From contig JAVHMA010000011.1 of assembly GCA_031081715.1 (NCBI GenBank), positions 18,633-82,632 on the forward strand: DNA of 64,000 bases, written 5' to 3'. The notes under the pieces were generated by a model, which was given only the letters and a program-made list of their open reading frames with translations, had not been told where the DNA came from and made no database searches. The stretch is from Armatimonadota bacterium (GTDB lineage Bacteria; Sysuimicrobiota; Sysuimicrobiia; Sysuimicrobiales; Humicultoraceae). The position numbers and the translations under genes are program-made. This document shows positions 50,030-59,831 of the stretch, in pieces (position 1 is the stretch's first letter; every line of letters begins with the position of its first letter).

Positions 50030-50781
50030 TGCGCTCACGGGGGCCGCGCGGCGCGGTGGCGGCGCCCGTCGAGGAGCACCGGCGCTGGGTGCGCGACGCG
50101 TTCGGCGGTATCGCCCGCCGCTACGACCTGCTCAACACCTTGCTCTCCGGCGGCGTGCACCACGTGTGGAAGCGGCGCGCTGTGCGGGCCGCCGGGCTCC
50201 GCCGCGGTGATGTGGCCCTGGACGTGTGCTGCGGCACAGGCGACCTTGTGGTTGGCGCCGCGCGCGCGGTCGGACCCTCTGGACGGGCGATCGGGCTCGA
50301 CTTCGCGCCCGCGATGCTGGAGGTCGCGCGGGAGCGCGCCCGCACCGCTCGGCGCGCCGCGGACGGCGCGGTGAGCCTGATCTGCGCCGACGCCGAGGCA
50401 CTCCCGGTTCAGGATGCCGCGGTGGACGCGGTGACCATCGCCTTCGGGTTGCGCAACGTGGCCGACCCGGCCCGCGTGCTGCGCGAGTTCGCCAGGGTGC
50501 TGCGGCCCGGCGGCCGGCTGGTCATCCTGGAGTTCGGCCGGCCGCGGGCGGGGTGGCTCCGCGCCGCCTACGACGCCTACTCGCGCTCGGTGATCCCGCG
50601 CCTGGGCGGGTGGCTCTCCGGCCGGCGAGACGCCTACCAGTACCTTCACGACTCCATCCGGCGGTGGCCCGAGCCCGAGGCGCTGGCGGCGTGGATCCGC
50701 GAGGCCGGGCTGGACGACGTGGAGTACCGGCGGCTCACCGGCGGCATCGCGGTCCTCCACGTGGCCGAGCGACGCGCGTGA
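50029..50781 (+). CDS. menG: Demethylmenaquinone methyltransferase
   Basis: This is a 250-residue class I methyltransferase overlapping menE by one base (TGATG). Motifs are FGGIARRYDLLNTLLSGG, VALDVCCGTGDLVVGAARAVG (SAM site), GLDFAPAMLEVA, DAVTIAFGLRNVADPARVLREFARVLRPGG and DAYQYLHDSIRRWP, all matching the UbiE/MenG family. It adds the last methyl group of menaquinone. The last base of its stop is the A of a 15-codon mini-ORF leading into the DNA glycosylase gene. Confidence 0.95.
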   Translation: MRSRGPRGAVAAPVEEHRRWVRDAFGGIARRYDLLNTLLSGGVHHVWKRRAVRAAGLRRGDVALDVCCGTGDLVVGAARAVGPSGRAIGLDFAPAMLEVARERARTARRAADGAVSLICADAEALPVQDAAVDAVTIAFGLRNVADPARVLREFARVLRPGGRLVILEFGRPRAGWLRAAYDAYSRSVIPRLGGWLSGRRDAYQYLHDSIRRWPEPEALAAWIREAGLDDVEYRRLTGGIAVLHVAERRA

Positions 50782-50828
50782 TGCGCAGGAGGCGGCGCAA
50801 CCTGGCCGCCGTGCACGAGCTCACCTGA
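50781..50828 (+). other. Mini-ORF linking menG and the DNA glycosylase gene
   Basis: ATG overlaps the menG stop and TGA overlaps the ATG of the next gene (TGATG at both ends). The 15-residue product MRRRRRNLAAVHELT has five arginines in a row. It may simply keep ribosomes translating across the gap. AGGAGG inside it might also serve as a ribosome site for the start 36 bases on. Confidence 0.35.
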
Positions 50829-51415
50829 TGCGGCTGTGGTCGCTGCACCCTCGCTACCTGGACGCGCGAGGACTCGTCGCCCTCTGGCGCGAGGCGCTTC
50901 TCGCGCAGGCGGTCCTGCGGGGGCGGACGCGGGGCTACACGCGCCACCCCCAGCTCGTTCGGTTCCGGGCCGCCCGGACGCCGCTTGGGGCGATCGCGGC
51001 CTACCTCCGCGCAATCCATGCCGAGGCCCGGCGGCGCGGCTATCGGTTCGACGGCAGGAAGATCGGGCGCGGCGGCCGGGCGCCGCGCATCGCCGTCACC
51101 CGTGGCCAGCTGGCGTACGAGTGGAAGCACCTCAGGAACAAGCTCCGGCGGCGCGCGCCCGCGTGGCCAGTAGCGCGCCGGGCGGGTGCTCCGTTGCCCC
51201 ATCCGCTGTTCCGCGTCGTCCCGGGGCCGGTGGCGCCCTGGGAACGCCGGCGCGTGCGCAGCCGCGCGGTTCGATCTACAAGAACAGCAGCCCGCGCTGC
51301 GAACAGGCGGCGCACGGCCCGGCGGCGCACGGCCCGGCAGGGGCTGCGGGGCTACAGCCCCAGCACGCCCCGAACGGCTCCGACGAGCGCGTCCACGTCT
51401 TCGGGGGTGTTGTAG
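50828..51415 (+). CDS. Pyrimidine-dimer DNA glycosylase (T4 endonuclease V family)
   Basis: This is a 195-residue protein of which about 145 residues match the family: MRLWSLHPRYLDARGLVALWREALLAQAVLRG, RHPQLVRF, AYLRAIHAEARRRGYRFD, GQLAYEWKHLRNKL and HPLFRVVPGPVAPWERR. These are typical of the bacterial PDG/EndoV proteins that cut UV photoproducts at the N-glycosidic bond. The last 50 residues are Arg/Ser/Thr-rich and run into the antisense of the convergent aminotransferase gene (64 nt overlap), so they are probably non-functional. Confidence 0.85.
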   Translation: MRLWSLHPRYLDARGLVALWREALLAQAVLRGRTRGYTRHPQLVRFRAARTPLGAIAAYLRAIHAEARRRGYRFDGRKIGRGGRAPRIAVTRGQLAYEWKHLRNKLRRRAPAWPVARRAGAPLPHPLFRVVPGPVAPWERRRVRSRAVRSTRTAARAANRRRTARRRTARQGLRGYSPSTPRTAPTSASTSSGVL

Positions 51416-52509
51416 CCCTGGACCGAGACCCGCAGGAGCTGCCGGTCGCCCCACTGCCAGATCGGGACCTCGACGCCGAACTCCTCGCGCAGCCGATTCG
51501 ACGTCGCCTCGGGATCGCAGGCCGGCAGGAAGACGCTCGCCATCTGTCCGTACCATGCCGGGCCCTCGGGAGTCAGCGCCGGCTGGCCGGTCAGCGCGTT
51601 CATGGCCGCGCGCGCGGCGCCCACGAGTCGGTGGCAGGCGGCGCGCACCGCGTCCCACCCGTTGGCTTCGAAGAAGGCGATCGCGGCGGGCACGGCGAGA
51701 TAGGCGGCGATATCGCGCGTGCCCTGCCACTCCTGCTCGTCGATGAAGCGCGAGGGGCCCGGCTTCTCCGGCCGCCAGCCCCAGCTCACCACGAGGGGCC
51801 GCAAGAGGTCCTGCGCCTCTCGGCGTGCGTAGAGGAACCCGGCGCCCTTGGGCGCGCACATCCACTTGTGGCAGTTGCCGGCGTAGAAGTCCGCGCCCAG
51901 TGGCTCCAGTGCTAGCGGGATTTGCCCGGGCGCGTGCGCGCCGTCGATGACGCTCAGGATGCCCGCGGCGCGGGCGCGCCGGGCGAGTTCCTCGACGGGG
52001 AAGACGATCGCGGTGGGCGCCGTGACGTGGCTGCAGGCGAGCACGCGCGTGCGCGGGGTCACCCGCGACCAGATCGCCTCCACGATGGCTTCGCGTGAGT
52101 GTACCGGCAGCGGTACGGCCGCCCGCACGAGCCTGGCGCCGCTCTGCTCGCAGACGAACCGCCAGACGCGGTCCACCCCGCCGTACTCGTGGTCGGTGGT
52201 GAGGACCTCATCCCCGGGGCCGAGCTCTAGCGAGCGCGCCACGATGTTCGCGCCCGTGGTGGCGTTCGTGACGAAGACCAGGTCGTCGGGCGCGGCGCCG
52301 AGGAACGCGGCCAGCGCCGCGCGTGCCCCGGCCAGCCGTTCTCGCGCGCGCTTCATGAAGTCGATGGGTTCGGCTTCGAATGCGACCTGCCAGCGGTGGT
52401 AGGCGTCGAAGACTGGCCGCGGGCAGGCGCCAAACGAGCCGTGATTGAGGAAGACCACGTCGCGACGCAGCAGGAACAGGTCGCGCGGACCGCCCGATGC
52501 GCCCCTCAC
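51352..52509 (-). CDS. Class V aminotransferase (isopenicillin-N-epimerase-like)
   Basis: This is a 385-residue PLP enzyme starting with GTG in the stop of the M24 gene. FLNHGSFGACPRPVFDAY at the N-terminus, VTNATTGANIVARSLELGPGDEVL, SVIDGAHAPGQ and NCHKWMCAPKGAGFLYAR (Schiff-base Lys) are the usual marks of the CefD-like branch of the class. Such members often act as desulfurases, epimerases or kynureninase-like enzymes. The substrate is not identifiable. The 4-nt overlap with the M24 peptidase gene suggests joint expression. Confidence 0.85.
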   Translation of the reverse strand: MRGASGGPRDLFLLRRDVVFLNHGSFGACPRPVFDAYHRWQVAFEAEPIDFMKRARERLAGARAALAAFLGAAPDDLVFVTNATTGANIVARSLELGPGDEVLTTDHEYGGVDRVWRFVCEQSGARLVRAAVPLPVHSREAIVEAIWSRVTPRTRVLACSHVTAPTAIVFPVEELARRARAAGILSVIDGAHAPGQIPLALEPLGADFYAGNCHKWMCAPKGAGFLYARREAQDLLRPLVVSWGWRPEKPGPSRFIDEQEWQGTRDIAAYLAVPAAIAFFEANGWDAVRAACHRLVGAARAAMNALTGQPALTPEGPAWYGQMASVFLPACDPEATSNRLREEFGVEVPIWQWGDRQLLRVSVQGYNTPEDVDALVGAVRGVLGL

Positions 52510-53594
52510 GGCTCCAGCACCCGTACCTCCCGAGGCAGGCCGCTCAGGCGCTCGCCGCCCGAGGCGGTGACGACCACGATCTCCTCCAGGCGGACGCCGA
52601 ACTCGCCCTCCAGGTAGATCCCGGGCTCGACGCTGAAGACCATGCCCTCCTGCATCGGCGACTCGTTGAGGTGCGTGACCGAGGGCGGCTCGTGACCCGT
52701 GATGCCGATGCCGTGGCCCACCCTGTGGGTGAACTGCTTCCCGTAGCCGGCCGCCTCGATGACCCCGCGCGCGGCGCGGTCCACCGCGGCGAGCGGCGCG
52801 CCGGGTCGGACGGCGTCGATGCCCGCCCGTACCGCCTGCTCGACGATGGCGTGGATTTCGCGGTAGCGCGCCGACGGCTCACCCAGGTAGGCCATGCGGG
52901 TGATGTCGGACATGTAGCCGTCCAGGCGGCCGCCCATGTCGGCGAGCACGGGCTCGCCGGCGACGAGTGGCCGGGTGCTCGAGTGATGGTGCGGGTAGGC
53001 GGAGTTCGGGCCGCCGCCAATGATCGCTGGGCCCAGCTGCGCGGCGCCCTGCGCCGCGAACGCCTCGGCCACAGCCCGGGCGACCTCCATCTCGGTGACC
53101 CCGGGCCGGCACGCGGCCCACGCGGCGTCCACCGCGACATCGGCGACCGCGGCCGCGCGGCGCATCGTCGCGATCTCCTCGGCGGTCTTCACCATGCGCA
53201 CCACAGCCATAACCTCGCTGCCCGGGACGAAGGCGCTGCCGCGCCACCGCTCCTGGAGCAGCAGCAGGCAGTCGGCGCGCATCGTGTCCCCGACGGAGAT
53301 CCGGGCGGCGGCGCCGAGCCGGGCCTGCGCGCTCCGCAGCGCGGCCGCGGGCCCCTCGGCGTCGGTGTAGGTCAGGAACGGTACGTCGACGTGGCGGCGC
53401 GCCTGGCCGGCGTTGAGCTCGGGGACCAGGAACACCGCATCGTCCGCGGTCAGGAACAGGTAGCAGGGCCGCTCGTCGGCGTGCGGCGTGTAACCGAGCA
53501 GGTAGAGCAGGTCATCGCCCGGCGGCAGGCCGAGCAGGTCGACGCCAGCGGCCTTCATGCGGGCGCGGACGCGGGCAAGACGGTCCGGATACAT
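52506..53594 (-). CDS. M24-family Xaa-Pro aminopeptidase
   Basis: This is a 362-residue protein from ATG 53594 with GAGGAGAGG upstream. The creatinase-like N-terminal domain is followed by the pita-bread metal site: VLADMGGRLDGYMSDITRM (two Asp), VGHGIGITGHEPPS (His), FSVEPGIYLEGEFGVRLEEIVVV (two Glu). All five metal ligands are present, so it should be active. It cleaves X-Pro bonds in small peptides, consistent with the importers elsewhere in the window. It is divergent from nth (140 bp). Confidence 0.9.
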   Translation of the reverse strand: MYPDRLARVRARMKAAGVDLLGLPPGDDLLYLLGYTPHADERPCYLFLTADDAVFLVPELNAGQARRHVDVPFLTYTDAEGPAAALRSAQARLGAAARISVGDTMRADCLLLLQERWRGSAFVPGSEVMAVVRMVKTAEEIATMRRAAAVADVAVDAAWAACRPGVTEMEVARAVAEAFAAQGAAQLGPAIIGGGPNSAYPHHHSSTRPLVAGEPVLADMGGRLDGYMSDITRMAYLGEPSARYREIHAIVEQAVRAGIDAVRPGAPLAAVDRAARGVIEAAGYGKQFTHRVGHGIGITGHEPPSVTHLNESPMQEGMVFSVEPGIYLEGEFGVRLEEIVVVTASGGERLSGLPREVRVLEP

Positions 53595-53734
53595 GCACCT
53601 CTCCTCGACGCGCTGGGATGGTGGACGAGTTCGCACCGCGCTGCGGCCGTTCCTGTGAGACCAAGGGCCACTCGCCGCTGCTGCGCGCCGCCGGGCAGGA
53701 GCCCCGCTGCCGCTCGACGAAAGCCGCGGGGTCC

Positions 53735-55187
<1,453 letters not shown>

Positions 55188-55214
55188 CGGAGCCCCCCGC
55201 GACGGCAGGCCGCG

Positions 55215-55559
55215 CTACGCGGCGGCTGCCTCCTTGCTGAAGCCGGCCCACAGGCCGATCAGGCCGACCACCAGGTGGATGACGTTGTAGAGCGTGTTCA
55301 CGGGGAACAGATTGAGCACGGTCGTGCCCTGCACGAAGCCAATCAGGCCCACCAGGGTGTAGATGACGCCGAAGGCCTGGGCGCCGATCTTCACCGAGGT
55401 GCCGGTGAAGCCCAGGTAGGCCAGGATCGCACCGCTCGCCAGGTGAATCACGTTGTGCAGCGGCGTGAAGTGCAGCGTGAGGAACTCAGGCGTGAGAAAG
55501 CCGATGATGCCCAGCGCAAGGAGGATGACGCCGACCCACTGGCAGTACATCTTCGCCAT
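55215..55559 (-). CDS. DUF4383 membrane protein
   Basis: This is a 114-residue protein with four hydrophobic helices arranged as a tandem repeat: PLHNVIHLASGAILAYLGF and TLYNVIHLVVGLIGLWAGF each carry the N-x-x-H-L-x-x-G signature of DUF4383. ATG 55559 is at the N-terminal MAKMYCQWVGVILLALG. The role is unknown; relatives are common in actinobacteria and other high-GC bacteria. It is 27 nt upstream of the mutY-like gene on the same strand. Confidence 0.8.
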   Translation of the reverse strand: MAKMYCQWVGVILLALGIIGFLTPEFLTLHFTPLHNVIHLASGAILAYLGFTGTSVKIGAQAFGVIYTLVGLIGFVQGTTVLNLFPVNTLYNVIHLVVGLIGLWAGFSKEAAAA

Positions 55560-55671
55560 GGCACGCCCCCCTCTAGCATGATGTCGTGCGTCCCCTATGG
55601 TAGAGGGCGCGCGTGAACACGGTCAAGCCGCGGCCCCGCCCGGTGCGCGGCGACCGGCGCGAGGTGACAGC

Positions 55672-57303
55672 GTGACGCAGTCGATGCGCATCGGAAGGTC
55701 CGCGGCGGCCGGCCGGCGCGGCATGGTGGCCACCGGCCACCCGCTGGCGTCCGGTGCCGCCTTGCAGGTGCTCGCCGCGGGTGGCAACGCCGTGGACGCC
55801 GCGGTCGCAGCTGCCGGGGTGCTCGGCGTCGTGCAGCCCATGATGTCGGGGCTGGGCGGCGACACGTTCATGCTGGTCTACCGCCGCCGCGAGGGCCGTG
55901 TCTGGGCGGTTTGCGGCAGCGGCCCGGCGCCGGGTGGCGCCACGCGCGAGTACTTCGTCGAGCGGGGGTACGCGAAGATGCCGCTGCGGGGGATGCTGTC
56001 GGTCTCGGTACCGGGTGCGGTCGCCGCCATGGAGGAGGCGCTGGCGCGGTGGGGCAGCGGCCGCTTCCCGCTGTCGCGGCTGCTCGAGCCTGCGGTGCGG
56101 TACGCCGAGGAGGGCGCGCCCGTCGCGCGCCGGGTCGCGGGCTGGATCCGCGAGACTGCGCCGGTCCTCGCGCGGTACCCATCGTCCGCCAGGATCTTCC
56201 TGCCCGGGGGCAGGCCGCCGGAGGAGGGCGACCTGCTCGTGCAGCGCGACCTGGCCGCCTCGCTGCGCGCGGTCGCCGCCGGGGGCGCGAAGGCCTTCTA
56301 CGAGGGACCGATCGCCGAGCGCATCGGCGCCTACAGCCGCGCCAACGGCGGACTGCTGACGGCGCAAGACCTGGCGGGATACCGCGTCGAGGTCGCCGAG
56401 CCGGTGCGCGCGACCTTCCGCGGCATCACCGTCTTCACCACGCCGCCGCCCTCGCAGGGGTTCCTGCTGCACGAGATGCTCAACATTCTCGAAGACGTCG
56501 ATCTGGGCGCGTGGGGATCGGCCGACTGGGTCCACTGGCCGGTGGAGGCGAAGAAGCTCGCGTTCGCCGACCGCGTGGCCTACCTGGGCGACCCGCGCTT
56601 CGTGCCCAGTCCGCTGGACCGCCTGCTCGACTCGGCACACGCGGCGCGTCGGCGCGCAGAGATCGATCCGGTCCGCGCCGCGGATGCCGCCCGCGGCGGG
56701 CTGGCGTCCGAGGTCCCGGGCGACACCACGTACTTCTGTGTCGCCGACGTGGAGGGCAACCTGGTCTCGTACATTACCAGCCTCTCGGCGGCGTTCGGGT
56801 GCGGCGAGGTGGTCGAGGGCACGGGCATCATGCTCAACAACCGCGCCGGCCGCGGGTTCGAGCTGACCGCCGGACACCCCAACGTCATCGCGCCGGGCAA
56901 GCGCACCATGCACACGCTGGTGCCCTATATGGCTTTCCAGGGCGAGGCGCCGTGGCTGGTGTGGGGCACGCCGGGCGGCGACGCGCAGTCCCAGTGGGAC
57001 CTCCAGGTGCTGTTGAACCTGGTGGCGGCCGGGATGGGCGTGCAGGAGGCGGTCGAGGCTCCACGGTGGACCAGCTTCCCGGGCACCGATCCGGCAACGA
57101 TCGAAAGCCCCTTCGAGTTGCGCATGGAGGAAGGATTCCCCGCCCCGACACTCGCCGAGCTGGAGCGTCGCGGGCACCGCGTGCAGCGGCAGGGGCCGCT
57201 GGGCGGCGGTGGGGGTGTGCAGGCGATCGTAGTGGACGGTGCGCGCGGCGTCTACCTGGGCGGCTCGGACCCCCGGACCGACGGCTGCGCGATCGGCCTG
57301 TAG
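55672..57303 (+). CDS. ggt: Gamma-glutamyltransferase family protein
   Basis: This is a 543-residue Ntn-hydrolase; the GTG at 55672 has GAGGTGACA upstream. N-terminal GMVATGHPLASGAALQVLAAGGNAVDAAVAAAGVLGVVQPMMSG, the autocleavage site at GDTTYFCVAD (Thr352 would become the new N-terminus) and NNRAGRGFELTAGHPN in the small subunit match the family. There is no signal peptide, so unlike secreted GGTs it appears cytoplasmic. It would cleave gamma-glutamyl bonds or, as in related family members, act on cephalosporin-type or oxamate-type substrates. Confidence 0.88.
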   Translation: MTQSMRIGRSAAAGRRGMVATGHPLASGAALQVLAAGGNAVDAAVAAAGVLGVVQPMMSGLGGDTFMLVYRRREGRVWAVCGSGPAPGGATREYFVERGYAKMPLRGMLSVSVPGAVAAMEEALARWGSGRFPLSRLLEPAVRYAEEGAPVARRVAGWIRETAPVLARYPSSARIFLPGGRPPEEGDLLVQRDLAASLRAVAAGGAKAFYEGPIAERIGAYSRANGGLLTAQDLAGYRVEVAEPVRATFRGITVFTTPPPSQGFLLHEMLNILEDVDLGAWGSADWVHWPVEAKKLAFADRVAYLGDPRFVPSPLDRLLDSAHAARRRAEIDPVRAADAARGGLASEVPGDTTYFCVADVEGNLVSYITSLSAAFGCGEVVEGTGIMLNNRAGRGFELTAGHPNVIAPGKRTMHTLVPYMAFQGEAPWLVWGTPGGDAQSQWDLQVLLNLVAAGMGVQEAVEAPRWTSFPGTDPATIESPFELRMEEGFPAPTLAELERRGHRVQRQGPLGGGGGVQAIVVDGARGVYLGGSDPRTDGCAIGL

Positions 57304-57305
57304 GG

Positions 57306-58322
57306 CTAGCGCACGGGCGCCGCGGCGAACGGCCGATCCAGCGGGAAGAGCTCAATCCACACCGGACCGGGTGGCAGGACCACGGTCGCGCCGGTCTCGT
57401 CCGCGAAGGCGAGCGGCCCGCGCGCCGGGCGCGTCCAGGTACCCTCGCGCAGGCGCCCGCCCGTCAGGATGACCAGCCGTCCGCCGCCGACCAGGTCGAT
57501 GCGGCTGCTCGGTGCGCCGTTCACCCAGAGGTCCATCCAGCGCACGAACGCCACCAGGATGGACCGCGGCGCGATCTGGCGGCCGTCGGCGTCTGCATGC
57601 GGCAGCCCGTCCTGCTCGCGCAGGTAGCGACCCTGCGCCGGGTCGTAGTGGTATCGCACGGCATACAGCGGGCCGTAGTCGAGCGAGACGACCTCGGCCG
57701 GCGTGCTGGACTCGGGCGCTGTGGCCTCGTACGAGAACGCATAGGGCAGGGGGCGGTAGGTGGTCACCATCGGCGCGTGCTCCAGGTCGGCGAGCAGCCG
57801 GTCGTAGCCGGTGTAGAGGTTGTGCGGCATCTGGCGGCGCGCGTCGCGCCAGAACGGCCCGGGGCGCCAGAACTGGTTGATGACGCGCAGCCGCTCGCGC
57901 CGGATTTGCGTCAGGGCCTCGGCGCTCGATCCGGCGTGCACCAAGATCGCGTCGAGGTCGCCCGCCAGCTCGAGCATGTACCGGCGGGCACTGCGCACCG
58001 GCCCGATCTCTGCGGGCCGGTGCCCGCAGTAGGCGGCGAGGAACCGCGTGATGCGCGCCTCGGTGGGCAGCGCGTACACCAGGCAGGCGTCGGCCAGCCC
58101 TGACTGCGGTCTGGCCTGCGGCGTGTTCTCGATCACGACGAGCAGCAGCGGTCGCCCGTCCGCGCCCGGGTGCAGGGCCTGGTTCGGGTCCGGCAGCGCG
58201 AGGTGCGGCTCGCGCAGCGTCAGGCGCGGGTAGACGTTCCCCCCGCGCCAGGCGAACGCGGCGGCGGCGACCACCACGGCCAGCAGCGCCGCGCCGGCGG
58301 CGATCCGTTGTGTGCGGGTCAT
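57306..58322 (-). CDS. DUF3048-domain lipoprotein-like protein
   Basis: This is a 338-residue protein with an N-terminal signal or anchor helix (about 7-25). The DUF3048 core has PLLLVVIENTPQARPQSGLADACLVYALPTEARITRFLAAYCG, IGPVRSARRYMLELAG, HNLYTGYDRLLADL and VRYHYDPAQGRYLREQDG, as in YerB-type proteins of Firmicutes and actinobacteria. There is no lipobox Cys. The function is unknown. A TATAAT at 58334-58339 sits 11 bases before the start codon, implying a nearly leaderless transcript. Confidence 0.84.
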   Translation of the reverse strand: MTRTQRIAAGAALLAVVVAAAAFAWRGGNVYPRLTLREPHLALPDPNQALHPGADGRPLLLVVIENTPQARPQSGLADACLVYALPTEARITRFLAAYCGHRPAEIGPVRSARRYMLELAGDLDAILVHAGSSAEALTQIRRERLRVINQFWRPGPFWRDARRQMPHNLYTGYDRLLADLEHAPMVTTYRPLPYAFSYEATAPESSTPAEVVSLDYGPLYAVRYHYDPAQGRYLREQDGLPHADADGRQIAPRSILVAFVRWMDLWVNGAPSSRIDLVGGGRLVILTGGRLREGTWTRPARGPLAFADETGATVVLPPGPVWIELFPLDRPFAAAPVR

Positions 58323-58333
58323 GGACGAGTAAG

Positions 58334-58339
58334 ATTATA
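58334..58339 (-). promoter_or_regulatory. Consensus -10 of a nearly leaderless promoter for the DUF3048 gene
   Basis: The minus strand reads TATAAT exactly, ending 11 bases before the ATG at 58322, which leaves no room for a ribosome site. A -35 match (TCGCCG) with 17-base spacing is poor. Confidence 0.5.
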
Positions 58340-58378
58340 CCGGCGGACGAAGTCCGCGGCGAGCGATGGGGGTGGGTG

Positions 58379-58972
58379 ATGACCGACGCGCGACACGAGC
58401 GCACCCTGGTGTTCCTCAAGCCCGACGGGGTGCAGCGCGGGTTGATCGGCGAGGTGCTCGGGCGGTTCGAGCGCGCCGGCCTGAAGGTGGTGGGGCTCAA
58501 GATGGTGCGGCCCACGGCCGCGCTGCTGGAGCGTCACTACCCGTCCGACGAAGGGTTCCTGCGCACGCTCGGTACCAAGACGCGCGAGGCGTTCGAGGCC
58601 GCGGGCCGCGACGTCACGCAGGAAACGGGAACCGACGACACCCTGGTCATCGGCCGGCAGGTCCGGCAGTGGTTGATCGACTTCGTAGCCTCGGCGCCGG
58701 TGGCCGCGTTCGTGCTGGAGGGCACGCACGCGGTCGCGGTGACCCGCAAGCTGGTCGGTGACACGCTGCCCTTCCGCGCTGCGCCGGGCACGATCCGCGG
58801 CGACCTCTCGGCGGACTCGCCCACCGTGGCCAACCTCCAGAAGCGGCCCGTCCGCAACCTGGTACACGCGTCCGGCACGCTCGAGGAGGCGGCGTTCGAG
58901 ATCGGGCTGTGGTTCGCCGCCGAGGAGCTGCACGATTACCGACGCGTGGACGAGGGGCTCGTGCTAGGCTAG
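58379..58972 (+). CDS. ndk: Nucleoside diphosphate kinase, long form
   Basis: This is a 197-residue protein; standard Ndk has about 140-150 residues. The core is intact: TLVFLKPDGVQRGLIGEVLGRFE (residues 9-31), AFVLEGTHAVAVTRKLVGDT, PGTIRGDLS and RNLVHASGTLEEAAFEIGLWF, with the phosphate-accepting His163. The extra length is mainly an insertion around residues 61-104 (TLGTKTREAFEAAGRDVTQETG, TLVIGRQVRQWLIDF), near the nucleotide-binding side. This long type is known from some archaea and candidate phyla. It moves phosphate between nucleoside triphosphates and diphosphates. Confidence 0.92.
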   Translation: MTDARHERTLVFLKPDGVQRGLIGEVLGRFERAGLKVVGLKMVRPTAALLERHYPSDEGFLRTLGTKTREAFEAAGRDVTQETGTDDTLVIGRQVRQWLIDFVASAPVAAFVLEGTHAVAVTRKLVGDTLPFRAAPGTIRGDLSADSPTVANLQKRPVRNLVHASGTLEEAAFEIGLWFAAEELHDYRRVDEGLVLG

Positions 58973-59728
58973 CGCCTCACCCAGCACCCACCCGCTCCCC
59001 GACAGCACCATCCCTGCGCGCGGGCCGCCCGGCAGCATGTCCGGGTCGCCGAGCACAGGGATGGTGACCCCCTGGGTGGCCAACCGCACCCACCAGAACG
59101 GGGCGCCGGTGGCGGCGTTGGTCATCTGGTGCGCCTCGGCGACGTATCCGGTGACCAGCGCCGTGGCGTCCGCATCGGCGCCTGGCTCGTCGAGCGCGTG
59201 GTGGAGGCTCGACGCGAACGACTGCACCGGCGGCCGGTAGCTCACTTCTTTCACGGCGTCGTACGCCGCGGCGTCGGGGTAGAGGGCCGCCTCGTGCAGG
59301 ATGACGGCGAGGCGCACCGCCAGCACCGGCACCGTGGCGAGTTGCGCCGCCACCAGCGCGTAGTTGACCAGGGCCACGCGCAACGGGAAGAGGCCCGAGT
59401 AGGGTTCGTCGTCCTCGGTCGGGTTGAGCCAGCCGTCCACCCAACCCTCGAGGCCGCCGTCACCCGCCGGCCCGTGGCCCGTCAGCGCGAGGCGATAGGC
59501 GTCGTCGGTCGCGAAGAACGGCGTCGCCGCCAGGGGTTCCCCGCGCGTGTCGAGCTCGACCCAGATCTCCGGCCCACCTCCTGGCGCCCACCGTGCGAGC
59601 GCCCGGCCGTCCGCGAGCCCGAACCGCTGGCCGGCGCCTGCGGCCCGGCGCGCGAGCGCCCAATACTCCCGCATCTCGCGCACCGGAAACCCGATCGCCG
59701 TGAAGTGGCTCGACACCGCAGCACCCAC
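58964..59728 (-). CDS. Conserved-looking protein of unknown function
   Basis: This is a 254-residue soluble protein. The N-terminus SHFTAIGFPVREMREYWALA followed by LARWAPGGGPEIWVELDTRG resembles the substrate-binding start of a two-halved beta fold, and the middle YSGLFPLRVALVNYALVAAQLATVPVLAVRLAVILHEA is more hydrophobic. No catalytic motif is recognised. It overlaps the stop of the ndk gene by nine bases and is divergent from nrfA. Confidence 0.5.
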   Translation of the reverse strand: MGAAVSSHFTAIGFPVREMREYWALARRAAGAGQRFGLADGRALARWAPGGGPEIWVELDTRGEPLAATPFFATDDAYRLALTGHGPAGDGGLEGWVDGWLNPTEDDEPYSGLFPLRVALVNYALVAAQLATVPVLAVRLAVILHEAALYPDAAAYDAVKEVSYRPPVQSFASSLHHALDEPGADADATALVTGYVAEAHQMTNAATGAPFWWVRLATQGVTIPVLGDPDMLPGGPRAGMVLSGSGWVLGEALA

Positions 59729-59757
59729 CCGACGAGTTCACGGCGCCCGCGGAGCCT

Positions 59758-59772
59758 CCCTGCCAGGCAGGG
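59758..59772. promoter_or_regulatory. Inverted repeat between the unknown gene and nrfA
   Basis: CCCTGCC-A-GGCAGGG is a perfect inverted repeat with 7-bp arms, centred in the 103-bp divergent spacer about 67 nt before nrfA. It does not resemble the FNR or CRP site, so a different regulator would bind. Confidence 0.4.
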
Positions 59773-59831
59773 GAGCGGCCCGCCCGGGCACGAACCCCAA
59801 TCTGGAGGGGAACGCGTCCGGAGGTTGCATC

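Noticed and set aside
59729..59831. FNR- or NsrR-type site before nrfA
   Set aside because: No TTGAT...ATCAA or AT-rich palindrome is present; only the GC-rich inverted repeat was found.
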